A DNA stretch of 64,000 bases from Microbacterium sp. EYE_78 (GTDB lineage Bacteria > Actinomycetota > Actinomycetes > Actinomycetales > Microbacteriaceae): NCBI RefSeq assembly GCF_023149035.1, contig NZ_JAHXMY010000002.1, positions 310,001 to 374,000 on the forward strand. Direction: 5' to 3'. The notes under the pieces are model-generated. The model was not told the origin of the DNA and made no database searches. It saw nothing but the letters and a program-made list of their open reading frames with translations. Below are positions 53,504 to 62,415 of this stretch, one piece after another (the first letter of the stretch is position 1; each line of letters begins with the position of its first letter). The translations under genes were made by a program, and so were the position numbers.

Positions 53504-56236
53504 GTGTCCACCTCTGCACCCGCACATGAAGCCGTCGAGCTGCCGCGCTCGGCGCCGCCTGCCGCCCGCGCCCCGTTGCCGCTGCTGACGGCGATCGTCC
53601 CGGTGGTGGGAGCCGTGGTCCTCTGGGCGGTGACCGGATCGGCCTATGCGCTGCTGTTCGCCGTCCTCGGACCGCTGATCGCGCTGGCCTCCGTCGCCGA
53701 CGCGGCGCGCAGCTCGCGCCGAGCCCGCCGGAAGGACGGCGCATCGATGTCGCGTCGACTGGATGCCGCGCGCGTCGAGATCTCGCGACGTCATCAGGCG
53801 GAGCGGGATGAGCGGTGGAGTCTGCACCCCGACGTCGCGCGCTACCTCAGCCGACCCGAGGCGATCTGGCGGCCCGTGCCCGAGCGCGACGGGATGCTGG
53901 TCGTCGGCAGCGGTGACGACGACAGCGTGCTGCGCGTCAACGGCGGTGACGGGGACGATGACGCGACCGATCTGCGGCGGCGGTCCGCCCGCATCGAGGA
54001 CGTCCCCATCCTCGTCCCGATCGGTGTCGGCGTCGCGGTCGTGGGACCCCTTCCCCTCGCGGCTGCGGTCTCCCGGGCGCTCGCCGTCCAGGTGCTGTTG
54101 TCGCGTCCGCCCGGTGAGGTCCGCCTCGATGACGACGCGCCCGCGTGGGCCGACGCCGCCCCGCACCGCGCGGCCCCGTCGGGGGCGCTGCTCCGTCTGC
54201 TCGAACGCGGAGGTCTGGTCGGGGGCGACGCCGACATCCCGATCGTCGCGGTCCCCGACGGTGCGCCGCCTCCGCCGCGCTGCGGTGCCGTCCTGCGGCT
54301 CACCGGGCCCGCAGTCGGCGTGCTCGACGTCGGCGGTCGGCGACGGACGCTGTCGATCGATGCTCTCTCGACCGCACAGGCGACGCAGATCTCCCACATG
54401 CTCACCGAGCGTGCGGACCGGGCGTTGGGCGGTTCGACGACGGCAGCGCGGAGTCTGCGAGACCTCGTCGAGGCGTCCGTCGCGGGAACGGGAAGCGGTC
54501 TGGACGCCGTCTTCTCGAGTGCCTCCGGCGAACCGTTCGCCGTGGACCTCGTGGCTGACGGGCCGCATGCCGTCGTCGTCGGGATGACAGGAGCCGGCAA
54601 GAGCGAACTGCTCACGTCGTGGATCGTCGCCCTGTCGTCGCGTCACGCGCCGGCGCAGGTCGCCTTCCTGCTCGTCGACTTCAAAGGCGGCCGCACCTTC
54701 GATCATCTCGAGCCGCTGCCGCACGTGACCGGGGTGCTCACCGATCTCGACGAGCCTGCGGCGCTCAGGGCCATCAAGAGCCTGCGCGCAGAGGTCCGCC
54801 ACCGCGAACGCCGACTCGCCGACCTCGGAGCCCGCGACGTGGCGGAGGCTGCCGGCGCACTCGGCAGGCTCGTGATCGTCGTGGACGAGTATGCGGCGCT
54901 GGTCGCCGCGCACCCCGCCCTCCACGATGTGTTCGCCGATCTCGCCGCCCGAGGACGCGCCCTCGGCATCCACCTCATCCTGGCTGCGCAGCGCGCCACC
55001 GGGGTGTTCCGCGACGCCGTACTCGCGAACGCACCCTTGCGCATCGCGCTGCGCGTGGCCGACGGATCCGACTCCCGAGCTGTACTCGGGGTCGACGACG
55101 CGGCGCGCCTTTCGGGACGCCCCGAAGCCCGGGGGACAGCCCTCGTCCGGCGCAGCGCCGACACGGCCCCGTGGGTCGTGCGCGTGGCCCGCTGCGACTC
55201 GGCGATCGTCCGCGACGCGGCTGTCCGCCATGCCGGTGACGCCGCGCGCGCGCCCTGGCTGCCCGCACTTCCGCCGCACATCCCGCTGGATGCCGTCCGC
55301 GAGGAGGGGCAGCTCGTCCTCGGCATCGCGGACGAGCCCGAGCACCAGCGCCAGGCGCCGCTCCGATGGCCGGAGGGGGAGGGAGCCCTCGCGGTGGTGG
55401 GCGGTCCCGGCAGCGGCCGCACGAGCGTCCTCCGGGCGATCGCCGCACAGACGACGGCAATCCTCGTGCCGCCGCAGCCGGAACACGCGTGGGACGCCCT
55501 CGCAGGTCTCGACGACGTCCCCGCAGGGACGACCGTCCTCGTCGACGACGTGGACGCGTTGCTCGCCGCCCTGCCCGGCGACCACGGCGCGGCCGCAGCA
55601 GCTGCGCTCGAGCGCGCGATCCGCGGCGCTCGGACCCGCGGCATCCGGGTGGTGTTCGCATCGCAGCGGATGACGGGGGGCGCCGCCCGCCTGGCCGACC
55701 TCGCATCGCGTCGCCTCATCCTCGGCACCGCCGCCCGCGCCGACCACGTCGCCGCGGGCGGCGAGGCTGCCGATCATCTTCCCGACGTGCCACCCGGGCG
55801 GGGGCGGTACGGCCGGCTCCTCGTCCAGACCCCCTGGACCGACGCCGAGGAGACGACAGCCCTGCCTCCTCCGCCAGTGTGGCAGCCGGGTCGACGACCC
55901 GCCGCCGTCGTCATTCCCGACGGTCCGCGCCAGCGCCGGCTGCAGACCGCGTGGGAGCGGCTCGGCGTCCACGTCCAGGCGGTCGGGGCCGGTGCGGCGC
56001 TGGCCCGTGGGGGAGTGCTCATCGGCGCGCCGGACGCGTGGCTCGGTCAATGGCGGCTGCTCGCCGAGGCTCGTGCGGAGGCGGACCTCATCGTCGACAC
56101 CGCATGCGCGGTCGAGTACCGTGCCGTCGTCGGTGCCCGCGAACTCCCGCCGTTCGCGCTCGCCGGTGCGGGACGGGCCTGGGTGCACGCCCCTGATCGT
56201 CCCGTGCGTCGGGTGCTGCTCGAGGCGGAGCGGTGA
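53504..56236 (+). CDS. FtsK/SpoIIIE-type ATPase, EccC-like
   Basis: A 910-residue membrane-anchored ATPase. Two N-terminal helices (LLTAIVPVVGAVVLWAVTG and YALLFAVLGPLIALASV, ~28-65) are followed by a long linker. The first FtsK/SpoIIIE ATPase has Walker A GMTGAGKS with Lys366, LLVDFKGGRTF and Walker B VIVVDEYAAL, plus SDSRAVLGV as in EccC/YukBA. A second ATPase has a Walker A in which Lys is replaced by Arg639 (GPGSGRTS). This layout is that of type VII secretion motors, not of the DNA translocase FtsK (no gamma domain). No WXG100, EccB, EccD or mycosin gene is nearby. The start is GTG. Confidence 0.88.
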   Translation: MSTSAPAHEAVELPRSAPPAARAPLPLLTAIVPVVGAVVLWAVTGSAYALLFAVLGPLIALASVADAARSSRRARRKDGASMSRRLDAARVEISRRHQAERDERWSLHPDVARYLSRPEAIWRPVPERDGMLVVGSGDDDSVLRVNGGDGDDDATDLRRRSARIEDVPILVPIGVGVAVVGPLPLAAAVSRALAVQVLLSRPPGEVRLDDDAPAWADAAPHRAAPSGALLRLLERGGLVGGDADIPIVAVPDGAPPPPRCGAVLRLTGPAVGVLDVGGRRRTLSIDALSTAQATQISHMLTERADRALGGSTTAARSLRDLVEASVAGTGSGLDAVFSSASGEPFAVDLVADGPHAVVVGMTGAGKSELLTSWIVALSSRHAPAQVAFLLVDFKGGRTFDHLEPLPHVTGVLTDLDEPAALRAIKSLRAEVRHRERRLADLGARDVAEAAGALGRLVIVVDEYAALVAAHPALHDVFADLAARGRALGIHLILAAQRATGVFRDAVLANAPLRIALRVADGSDSRAVLGVDDAARLSGRPEARGTALVRRSADTAPWVVRVARCDSAIVRDAAVRHAGDAARAPWLPALPPHIPLDAVREEGQLVLGIADEPEHQRQAPLRWPEGEGALAVVGGPGSGRTSVLRAIAAQTTAILVPPQPEHAWDALAGLDDVPAGTTVLVDDVDALLAALPGDHGAAAAAALERAIRGARTRGIRVVFASQRMTGGAARLADLASRRLILGTAARADHVAAGGEAADHLPDVPPGRGRYGRLLVQTPWTDAEETTALPPPPVWQPGRRPAAVVIPDGPRQRRLQTAWERLGVHVQAVGAGAALARGGVLIGAPDAWLGQWRLLAEARAEADLIVDTACAVEYRAVVGARELPPFALAGAGRAWVHAPDRPVRRVLLEAER

Positions 56237-56245
56237 GGCTTCCGG

Positions 56246-57235
56246 TCAGACCGTCGGACGGATGACGCCGACGTCGCGTCCCCCGCCGGTGACCGTCAGG
56301 GGCAGTTCCGCAAGGGTCCGCGCGACGTCCGCGGCCTGCAGGGCGCCGGCTCGGACGAGGAGGGTGAGCGCGGTCACGGCCGACACGCGATTGCTGCCGT
56401 CGAGCACCTTCATGGCGACCGTCGTCCCGTCGGGGGCGACCATCGCCATGACGCCCTCCGCGCCGTGCTTGGCGAACACGCCGAGGCGTTCGGTGACGAC
56501 GGAATCGGGCTGGCCCGGCCCCTGGATGACCCACGGGTGCTCCCGGACGGCGCGCACGAGGGCCCCGGCACTCCGGTGCAGGGCGAACGGCGACCGCTCC
56601 GACGACGCGCCGATCCGATGGATCGCGCGCGCGAGTGCCGACAGGCTCATGGCGTGGACCGGCGCGCCGCATCCGTCGATCGCGGTCGCGCTGACCTTCG
56701 TCCCGGTGAGGCGTTCGACGACCTCGCGCGTGTGGATCTGCAGGGGATGCGACGCATCGAGGTAGGTCGCGGTGTCCCAGCCGTTCGCCTGGCAGGCGAG
56801 CAGCATGGCGGCGTGCTTTCCCGAGCAGTTCATCCGCACGCGCTGCGGCCCGATGAGCTCGCGCGTCATCTCGTCGCGGGTCGCCGCGTCGCTCGGCCAC
56901 GCAGGCGGGCACAGCAGATCGTCCTCGCCGAGACCGGCCCGGGTGAGGATGTCGGTGACGAGTGCCACGTGGCGGTCGGTGCCCGAGTGGCTCGCCGTCG
57001 CCACCGCGAGGTGCGGTCCCTCGAGCGCTGCACCTGCGGTCACGCTCGCGAGGGCCTGCATCGGCTTCATCGTCGATCGGGGGAGGATGACGGCGTCCGG
57101 CGATCCGAGGGAGGTGATCACGGCCCCGTCGGGGTCGAGGACGACGGCCGAGCCGCTGTGCCGCGATTCGACGAAGCCGCTCCGCTCCACGACGGCGAGT
57201 TCGGCGGCATCCGTCACGGCGAAGGTCTCTGGCAC
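56246..57235 (-). CDS. L-asparaginase II family protein
   Basis: A 329-residue protein matching the Asparaginase_II family (PF06089, the Rhizobium etli type), unrelated in fold to the classical E. coli enzymes. Family phrases include ILPRSTMKPMQAL, ASHSGTDRHV, MNCSGKHAAML, IDGCGAPVHAM and GPGQPDSVVTERLG. It would hydrolyse asparagine to aspartate and ammonia in the cytosol. The start is GTG at 57235, with TAGGCT 6 bases upstream. It converges with the EccC-like gene. Confidence 0.88.
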   Translation of the reverse strand: MPETFAVTDAAELAVVERSGFVESRHSGSAVVLDPDGAVITSLGSPDAVILPRSTMKPMQALASVTAGAALEGPHLAVATASHSGTDRHVALVTDILTRAGLGEDDLLCPPAWPSDAATRDEMTRELIGPQRVRMNCSGKHAAMLLACQANGWDTATYLDASHPLQIHTREVVERLTGTKVSATAIDGCGAPVHAMSLSALARAIHRIGASSERSPFALHRSAGALVRAVREHPWVIQGPGQPDSVVTERLGVFAKHGAEGVMAMVAPDGTTVAMKVLDGSNRVSAVTALTLLVRAGALQAADVARTLAELPLTVTGGGRDVGVIRPTV

Positions 57236-57241
57236 CCACCC

Positions 57242-57247
57242 AGCCTA
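57242..57247 (-). promoter_or_regulatory. -10 hexamer TAGGCT for the asparaginase gene
   Basis: TAGGCT on the minus strand, 6 bases before the GTG at 57235. Confidence 0.5.
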
Positions 57248-57306
57248 GCCAGGCCACCCCGCCGGTTGCTCCCGTGAGCACGGCCCGCCGGGGTGCGGCT
57301 GCGTGC

Positions 57307-57312
57307 CAGACT
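57307..57312 (+). promoter_or_regulatory. -10-like hexamer CAGACT for the OsmC gene
   Basis: CAGACT, 6 bases before the GTG at 57319. It supports that start over an ATG-like start further upstream. Confidence 0.4.
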
Positions 57313-57318
57313 GACCGG

Positions 57319-57792
57319 GTGCACGACGAACACCACTACCGCGTGACCAGCACCTGGACCGGCAATCGGGGCACCGGCACGAGCGGCTACCGGGACTACG
57401 ATCGCGCGGTCACCGTGGCCGTCGCGGGCAAGCCCGACCTGCTCGCGTCGAGCGACCGGCCATTCAGGGGCGACCCTGCGCGGTGGAACCCCGAGGATCT
57501 CCTGCTCGCCGCGCTGTCCGAGTGCCACCTCCTGTCGTACCTGCACGCGTGCGTCACCGCGGGTGTCGTCGTCGTCGCGTACGAGGACGACGCATCGGGT
57601 GTCCTGCAGCTGGACGGCCGGGGCGGCGGGGCGTTCCAGGAGGTCCTCCTGCGTCCGCGGGTCACCGTCGCCGACGAATCGATGCGGGCCGCAGCCGAGG
57701 CGGCGCACGCCCAGGCCCACGAGTGGTGCTTCATCGCGAACTCGGTGAATTTTCCGGTCCGGCACGAGGCCGTCGTCACCGTCGCAGGGTGA
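57319..57792 (+). CDS. OsmC/Ohr-family peroxidase
   Basis: A 157-residue protein of the OsmC/Ohr thiol peroxidase family. The two redox cysteines are Cys69 (LSECHLLSYL) and Cys137 (EWCFIANS); the NPEDLLLAALSECH motif is the family core. It reduces organic hydroperoxides in the cytosol. The length and N-terminus (HYRVTSTWTGNRG) fit the YhfA/OsmC-like branch rather than Ohr. The start is GTG at 57319. It converges with the acyltransferase gene, 9 bases away. Confidence 0.9.
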   Translation: MHDEHHYRVTSTWTGNRGTGTSGYRDYDRAVTVAVAGKPDLLASSDRPFRGDPARWNPEDLLLAALSECHLLSYLHACVTAGVVVVAYEDDASGVLQLDGRGGGAFQEVLLRPRVTVADESMRAAAEAAHAQAHEWCFIANSVNFPVRHEAVVTVAG

Positions 57793-57801
57793 CGCCGACG
57801 C

Positions 57802-58617
57802 TCAGCGGCGCTCGTGGGGGAGTACCTGCTTGAGTCGCTCGACCGGATTCTGCGCGGGGACCTCGTTGTAGGCCCCGGCGAGCTCCTGCCCCGACAGGGA
57901 ATGGATCGCCGTCATGATCTCGTCGGTCGCGAGACGTCGGGCGCGTCCGGACGACGCGGGACCGTGCGGCGAGAGGTCGATCGCGTCGCCGTAGCGGATC
58001 GTCACGCGAGGCGAGAGTCGCGGCCACTTCGCACCCACCGGCATGGCCTCGTTGGTCCCGACGATGCCGACCGGCACCACGCGGGCTCCGGTCTCCAGCG
58101 CGAGGAAGGCGACGCCTGTGCGCCCCTTGTAGAGGCGGCCGTCGAGGGAACGCGTCCCCTCGGGGTACAGGGCGATCGCCTTGCCCGACTGCAGGATGCG
58201 TCGCTGCTGGTCGAGGGCGTCCAGCGCCGCCTGGCCGGCGCCGCGACGGACCGGCGTCGCCCCCAGGGCGCGGAAGAAGCGGTTGCTGATCCATCCCTTC
58301 AGGCCGCCACCCTCGAAGTAGCTCGACTTCGCCAGGAAGTAGACCGGACGCGGTGCGAACAGCGGCAGCACGAACGAGTCGATGAAGCTCAAATGATTGC
58401 TCGCGAGGATGATCGGGCCCGTGCGCGGGATGTGATGCGCGCCCTCGATGCGCGGGCGGTAGATGAGCCGCGCGAGCGGTCCGAAGCCCCAACGCACCAG
58501 GTAGTACAGGGCGCCGGCGCGCGCGAGTTCGTCGTCGGCGTCCTCGGCGGGGGGCTCGGGCGCGGTCGCTTCGGTCACCAGAAGAGGGTACTGCTTCTCC
58601 CATGCGGAGCCGGACAT
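57802..58617 (-). CDS. 1-acylglycerol-3-phosphate O-acyltransferase (PlsC family)
   Basis: A 271-residue acyltransferase with the NHxxxxD motif NHLSFID near residue 73, a PVYFLAKSSYFE block II, and PEGTRS near residue 150 as the phosphate-binding motif. It probably makes phosphatidic acid from lysophosphatidic acid at the membrane. About 35 charged residues precede the domain, with no clear membrane helix. The ATG at 58617 is 13 bases from one arm of the inverted repeat at 58631-58700, divergent to the FKBP gene. Confidence 0.92.
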   Translation of the reverse strand: MSGSAWEKQYPLLVTEATAPEPPAEDADDELARAGALYYLVRWGFGPLARLIYRPRIEGAHHIPRTGPIILASNHLSFIDSFVLPLFAPRPVYFLAKSSYFEGGGLKGWISNRFFRALGATPVRRGAGQAALDALDQQRRILQSGKAIALYPEGTRSLDGRLYKGRTGVAFLALETGARVVPVGIVGTNEAMPVGAKWPRLSPRVTIRYGDAIDLSPHGPASSGRARRLATDEIMTAIHSLSGQELAGAYNEVPAQNPVERLKQVLPHERR

Positions 58618-58630
58618 GGCGGGTGCCCAC

Positions 58631-58700
58631 AGACCTCACACCCCGGACAAAAGAACATGGGGGAGGATGGGGGCATCCCTGCTCTCTGTATGTGAGGTCT
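58631..58700. repeat. 10-bp inverted repeat between plsC-type and FKBP genes
   Basis: AGACCTCACA at 58631-58640 and its exact complement TGTGAGGTCT at 58691-58700, 50 bases apart. Read outward, each gene therefore has TGTGAGGTCT just before its start. The right arm overlaps the FKBP ribosome-binding region (GAGGT). Possible operator pair or RNA switch. Confidence 0.5.
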
Positions 58701-58704
58701 TTCC

Positions 58705-59667
58705 GTGCGTCTTCGTCCCCTCGCCGCTCTCTCCGCCGCCGCAGCGACGGCCCTGCTGCTCGCCGGCTGCGCCACCGGGCAGGCGGCGCCCGAACCGACG
58801 GAGACCGCGGCGGCGGCTGACCTCTGCAGTGCGGCGGCGCCTTCGGGAGCGGCGTCGGACTCCGTGACGGTGGACGGTGACGTCGGGACACCCTCGAAGG
58901 CGACGTTCGAGCAGCCGCTCGAGCCGAAGGAGCTGGAGGTCACCGTCCTCGACGACGGATCCGGCGATGCGATCGAGGCGGGCACGTTCGTCTCCTACGC
59001 GATGACCGCGTACAACGCCGAGACCGGGGAGGAGCTCGCGACGATCGGCTACGAGCCCGGTGAGTTCCTGCCGTCCCAGCTGTCGGCCGACACCGTCCTG
59101 GGGCAGGTCTTCGGATGCGGCCGCGTCGGCCAGCGCGTCGTCGCCACCTTCCCGGCGACCGACAGTGCGCGCGCCGAGGTGTACGTCCTCGACCTGCTCG
59201 CGACCGTGCCGACGGCCGCGTGGGGCGAGCCGCAGGACGCACCCGAAGGATTCCCGGCGGTCACCCTGGGCGACGACGGCGCGCCGTCGGTCGCCATCCC
59301 CGAGGGCGAGGAGCCGCCGAGCGAGACCGAGATTGCGACCATCAAGCAGGGCGACGGATACGAGGTGCAGGAAGGCGACTACGCCCTCATCCAGTACACC
59401 GGCGTCCGCTGGTCGAACGGTGAGACCTTCGACTCGACCTGGCAGAACGGCGCACCGATCGCGTACCCGACGACGAACTACGTCGAGGGGTTCCAGAAGG
59501 CGCTCGAGGGCCAGAAGGTCGGTTCGCAGGTGCTCGTCGTCATCCCGCCCGCCGAGGGCTACGGCGAGGGCGAGATCAACGAGACCGACCTGAAGGGCGA
59601 GACGATCGTCTTCGTCGTCGACATCCTGGGCGCGCAGTCCGCGACCGCCGGGGCCGCCACCGAGTGA
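58705..59667 (+). CDS. FKBP-type peptidyl-prolyl isomerase lipoprotein
   Basis: A 320-residue lipoprotein: the signal ends LLAGC with Cys22, then a Ser/Thr/Ala-rich linker. A first FKBP-like region (~65-170, [20 protein letters not shown]) is divergent; a second (~215-310) has the canonical [24 protein letters not shown] and [13 protein letters not shown] segments. It would help fold exported proteins at the cell surface. The start is GTG at 58705, with GAGGT 8 bases upstream, overlapping an inverted repeat. Confidence 0.92.
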   Translation: MRLRPLAALSAAAATALLLAGCATGQAAPEPTETAAAADLCSAAAPSGAASDSVTVDGDVGTPSKATFEQPLEPKELEVTVLDDGSGDAIEAGTFVSYAMTAYNAETGEELATIGYEPGEFLPSQLSADTVLGQVFGCGRVGQRVVATFPATDSARAEVYVLDLLATVPTAAWGEPQDAPEGFPAVTLGDDGAPSVAIPEGEEPPSETEIATIKQGDGYEVQEGDYALIQYTGVRWSNGETFDSTWQNGAPIAYPTTNYVEGFQKALEGQKVGSQVLVVIPPAEGYGEGEINETDLKGETIVFVVDILGAQSATAGAATE

Positions 59668-59691
59668 CCGCTCCCGCCGCGACGCCGCCGA

Positions 59692-59697
59692 TAGGGT
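59692..59697 (+). promoter_or_regulatory. -10 hexamer TAGGGT for dxr
   Basis: TAGGGT, 7 bases before the ATG at 59705. The in-frame GTG at 59696 lies inside this hexamer and is rejected as a start. Confidence 0.5.
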
Positions 59698-59704
59698 GAG
59701 GAGC

Positions 59705-60781
59705 ATGCGACGCATCCTGATCCTGGGTTCCACCGGTTCGATCGGGACACAGGCGCTCGATGTCATCCGCGCCAACCGTGACCGCTTCGAGGTCGTCGGG
59801 CTCGCCGCAGGGACCGACCGCGAGGGCATGCTCGCCCAGGCGGAGGAGTTCGGCGTGGCCGAGACGGCGCTCGGCGCCGACGAGGCGGAGCAGCTCGTCC
59901 GCGGCGTGGCGGCCGATGTGGTCCTCAACGGCATCACCGGATCGGTGGGGCTCGGGCCCACGCTCGCCGCGCTGGAGACGGGCGCGGTGCTCGCGCTCGC
60001 GAACAAGGAATCCCTCATCGTCGGCGGGCCGCTCGTCACCGAGATCGCGGCGCCCGGTCAGATCGTGCCGGTCGACTCGGAGCACTCCGCGATCGCGCAG
60101 GCGCTGCGGTCGGGGACGCACGACGAGGTGCGCCGACTGGTCCTGACCGCGTCGGGCGGTCCGTTCCGTGGACGCGCGCGCGCCGAGCTGGTGGACGTGA
60201 CGCCCGCGCAGGCGCTCGCCCACCCCACCTGGGACATGGGACGCGTCGTCACGACGAACTCCGCGACGCTCGTGAACAAGGGCCTCGAGGTCATCGAGGC
60301 GCACCTGCTGTTCGACGTCCCTCTCGATCGCATCGACGTCACCGTCCACCCGCAGTCGATCGTCCACTCCATGGTGGAGTTCGTCGACGGATCGACGATC
60401 GTCCAGGCCTCGCCGCCCGACATGCGGCTGCCGATCTCGCTGTCGCTGGACTGGCCGCGACGGGTCGCGGGGGTCGGGGCTCCGCTCGACTGGACGACCT
60501 CCTCGTCGTGGACGTTCGAGCCGCTGGATGCCGAGGCGTTCCCGAGCGTGGACCTCGCCAAGCAGGTCGGCCGCGCCGGCGGCACCTACCCGGCGGTCTT
60601 CAACGCGGCCAACGAGCAGGCCGTCGACGCCTTCCACGAGGGGAGGCTCCCGTTCCTCGGCATCGTGGAGACGATCGCCCGTGTCATCGAGGCGCACGAT
60701 GCCCCCGCGCAGTTGACGCGGGACACCCTCGCCGACGCCGAGCGCTGGGCGCGCGAGCGCGCCGACCGCCTCATCGGCTGA
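59705..60781 (+). CDS. dxr: 1-deoxy-D-xylulose 5-phosphate reductoisomerase
   Basis: A 358-residue enzyme of the non-mevalonate isoprenoid pathway, converting DXP to MEP with NADPH. The NADPH motif [14 protein letters not shown] is at residues 8-21, the metal and substrate block is NKESLIVGG...[10 protein letters not shown] near 100-130, and the [22 protein letters not shown] signature is near 178-200. Length is slightly short (380-400 is common) but all blocks are present. The usual downstream partner (M50 protease) is displaced to 63848 by an opposite-strand block. Confidence 0.95.
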   Translation: MRRILILGSTGSIGTQALDVIRANRDRFEVVGLAAGTDREGMLAQAEEFGVAETALGADEAEQLVRGVAADVVLNGITGSVGLGPTLAALETGAVLALANKESLIVGGPLVTEIAAPGQIVPVDSEHSAIAQALRSGTHDEVRRLVLTASGGPFRGRARAELVDVTPAQALAHPTWDMGRVVTTNSATLVNKGLEVIEAHLLFDVPLDRIDVTVHPQSIVHSMVEFVDGSTIVQASPPDMRLPISLSLDWPRRVAGVGAPLDWTTSSSWTFEPLDAEAFPSVDLAKQVGRAGGTYPAVFNAANEQAVDAFHEGRLPFLGIVETIARVIEAHDAPAQLTRDTLADAERWARERADRLIG

Positions 60782-60799
60782 TCGCGGACCCCGCCCGCA

Positions 60800-62374
60800 T
60801 CACTCGGGCGTCGGCCAGCCCGACGCCTGGAGCGCCGCGCGTCCCGCCGCTTCGGCGTCGAAGGGCGTGCGCACCCCGGCGATCTCGCGGTAGTGCTGGT
60901 GTCCCGGCCCCGCCCAGAGGATGGCGTCCTCGTCGCCGGCGAGGGCGACGGCGGCCGCGACCGCGTCTTCGGGCGGTGTCACCTCGTGGATGACGGCGTC
61001 GGGTCGCGCGGCAAGGGCTCCGTCGATGAGCGCCCTCCGGATGGTCGCCGGATCCTCGGAGCGGGGGTGCTGATCCGTGATGAACAGCACGTCGCTCCCG
61101 AGGGCCGCTGCGCGCCCCATGTCGGCGCGCTTGGTCGTGTCGCGGTCGCCGTTCGCGCCGCACACCATGATGACCTTCCCGGCGGTGACGCGACGGACCG
61201 CTTCGAGGGTCTTCGCGAACGCGTCGGGGGAGTGCCCGAAGTCGAGGAAGAGGGCTGGTCCCGTCGGACCCGACAGACGCTGGATGCGACCGGGCAGGTT
61301 CGCCTCGATCCGGCGCCCACCGACCAGGTCGACGAGAGCGGACCACTCCCATCCGGCGGTCAGCAGCATGACGATGGCGAGCGCGGCGTTCGAGGCCATG
61401 TGGGGTCCGATGACGGGCACGGTCGTCGTGAGCGCGCCGGCGGGTCCCGTCAGGGTGAAGGTCGTGCCGTCATGGCGCTCGCCGACGATGTCGACGCGCC
61501 AGTCGGCGGCGAGGCCCGGATCCTCGGCGATGGCGGGCGTGAGGACCGTGGTGACGGGGATGCCGGCACGCTCGGCGATCGCCGACCCCGCTGGCTGGTC
61601 GACGCAGACGACGGCGCGCCGAGCCCGGAGGGGCTCGAACAGGGCGGCCTTCGCGTCGAGGTACTCCGCCATGTCGCGGTAGTCGTCGAGGTGATCGTGC
61701 GAGAGGTTCGTGAAGCCGGCCACGTCGAAGACGAGCCCGTCGACGCGGTGCCGCGTGAGCGCCTGGGCGCTCACCTCCACGAGGATCGCCTCCACATCGC
61801 GTTCCCGCATGAGGGCGATGAGCGCGTGCATCTCGGACGCCTCGGGTGTCGTGAGCCGGGACGGGACGACGTGGCCCGCGATGTGGCGCTCGGCGGTGGA
61901 CGACATGCCCGTCACGACGCCGAGGCCGTGCAGCATCCCCTCCATCAGATGGGTGACGCTCGTCTTGCCGTTGGTCCCCGTGACGGCGAGCATCGGGGGC
62001 AGGGCGCTGTCTGCGCCGGTGCCGTAGATCCAGGCGGACACCTCGCCGAGGACGGCGCGCGGATCGTCCACGACGAGCACGGGGACGACGGCGTCTGCGA
62101 TGAGGTCAGCGCCGGCATCATCGGTGAGGATCGCGACCGCGCCCTGCTCCACCGCGTGGGACGCGAGCTCGGCACCGTGCCGGTTGGCGCCCTGCACGGC
62201 GACGAACAGCTCTCCCGAGCGGAGGTCCGCGGTCGCGAGCGTGACGCCGCGCACGGTGAGTCCCGACAGGTCATGGGTGCTCGACGCCCCGACGTGTGCG
62301 GCGAGATCGGCGAGCGGCCGGGTCGGCGGCGCCGAGGGACGGAGGACGGGCGGCATCGGGGAGGCGTTCGTCAT
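60800..62374 (-). CDS. MurE-like Mur ligase (orphan copy)
   Basis: A 524-residue ATP-dependent amide ligase. The ATP motif GTNGKT lies near residues 132-137, then VEVSAQALTRHRV and FTNLSHDHLDDY...YLDAK (with the Lys that is carbamylated in the family), and the C-terminal DFGHSPDAFAKTLE. The MurE motif that reads the third amino acid, DNPR in meso-DAP enzymes, is DQHPRSEDP here near residue 433. It lies outside any division/cell-wall cluster, so it is either a second MurE or a ligase for another substrate. The ATG at 62374 has GGGAGGA upstream. Confidence 0.85.
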   Translation of the reverse strand: MTNASPMPPVLRPSAPPTRPLADLAAHVGASSTHDLSGLTVRGVTLATADLRSGELFVAVQGANRHGAELASHAVEQGAVAILTDDAGADLIADAVVPVLVVDDPRAVLGEVSAWIYGTGADSALPPMLAVTGTNGKTSVTHLMEGMLHGLGVVTGMSSTAERHIAGHVVPSRLTTPEASEMHALIALMRERDVEAILVEVSAQALTRHRVDGLVFDVAGFTNLSHDHLDDYRDMAEYLDAKAALFEPLRARRAVVCVDQPAGSAIAERAGIPVTTVLTPAIAEDPGLAADWRVDIVGERHDGTTFTLTGPAGALTTTVPVIGPHMASNAALAIVMLLTAGWEWSALVDLVGGRRIEANLPGRIQRLSGPTGPALFLDFGHSPDAFAKTLEAVRRVTAGKVIMVCGANGDRDTTKRADMGRAAALGSDVLFITDQHPRSEDPATIRRALIDGALAARPDAVIHEVTPPEDAVAAAVALAGDEDAILWAGPGHQHYREIAGVRTPFDAEAAGRAALQASGWPTPE

Positions 62375-62415
62375 GGTCCTCCCATCATCCCACCCGGCCT
62401 CCGACCGGTCGGGTC

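Noticed and set aside
53441-56188. A 915-codon antisense frame over the EccC-like gene
   Set aside because: Mirror frame with biased composition; the plus-strand frame has Walker motifs and membrane helices.
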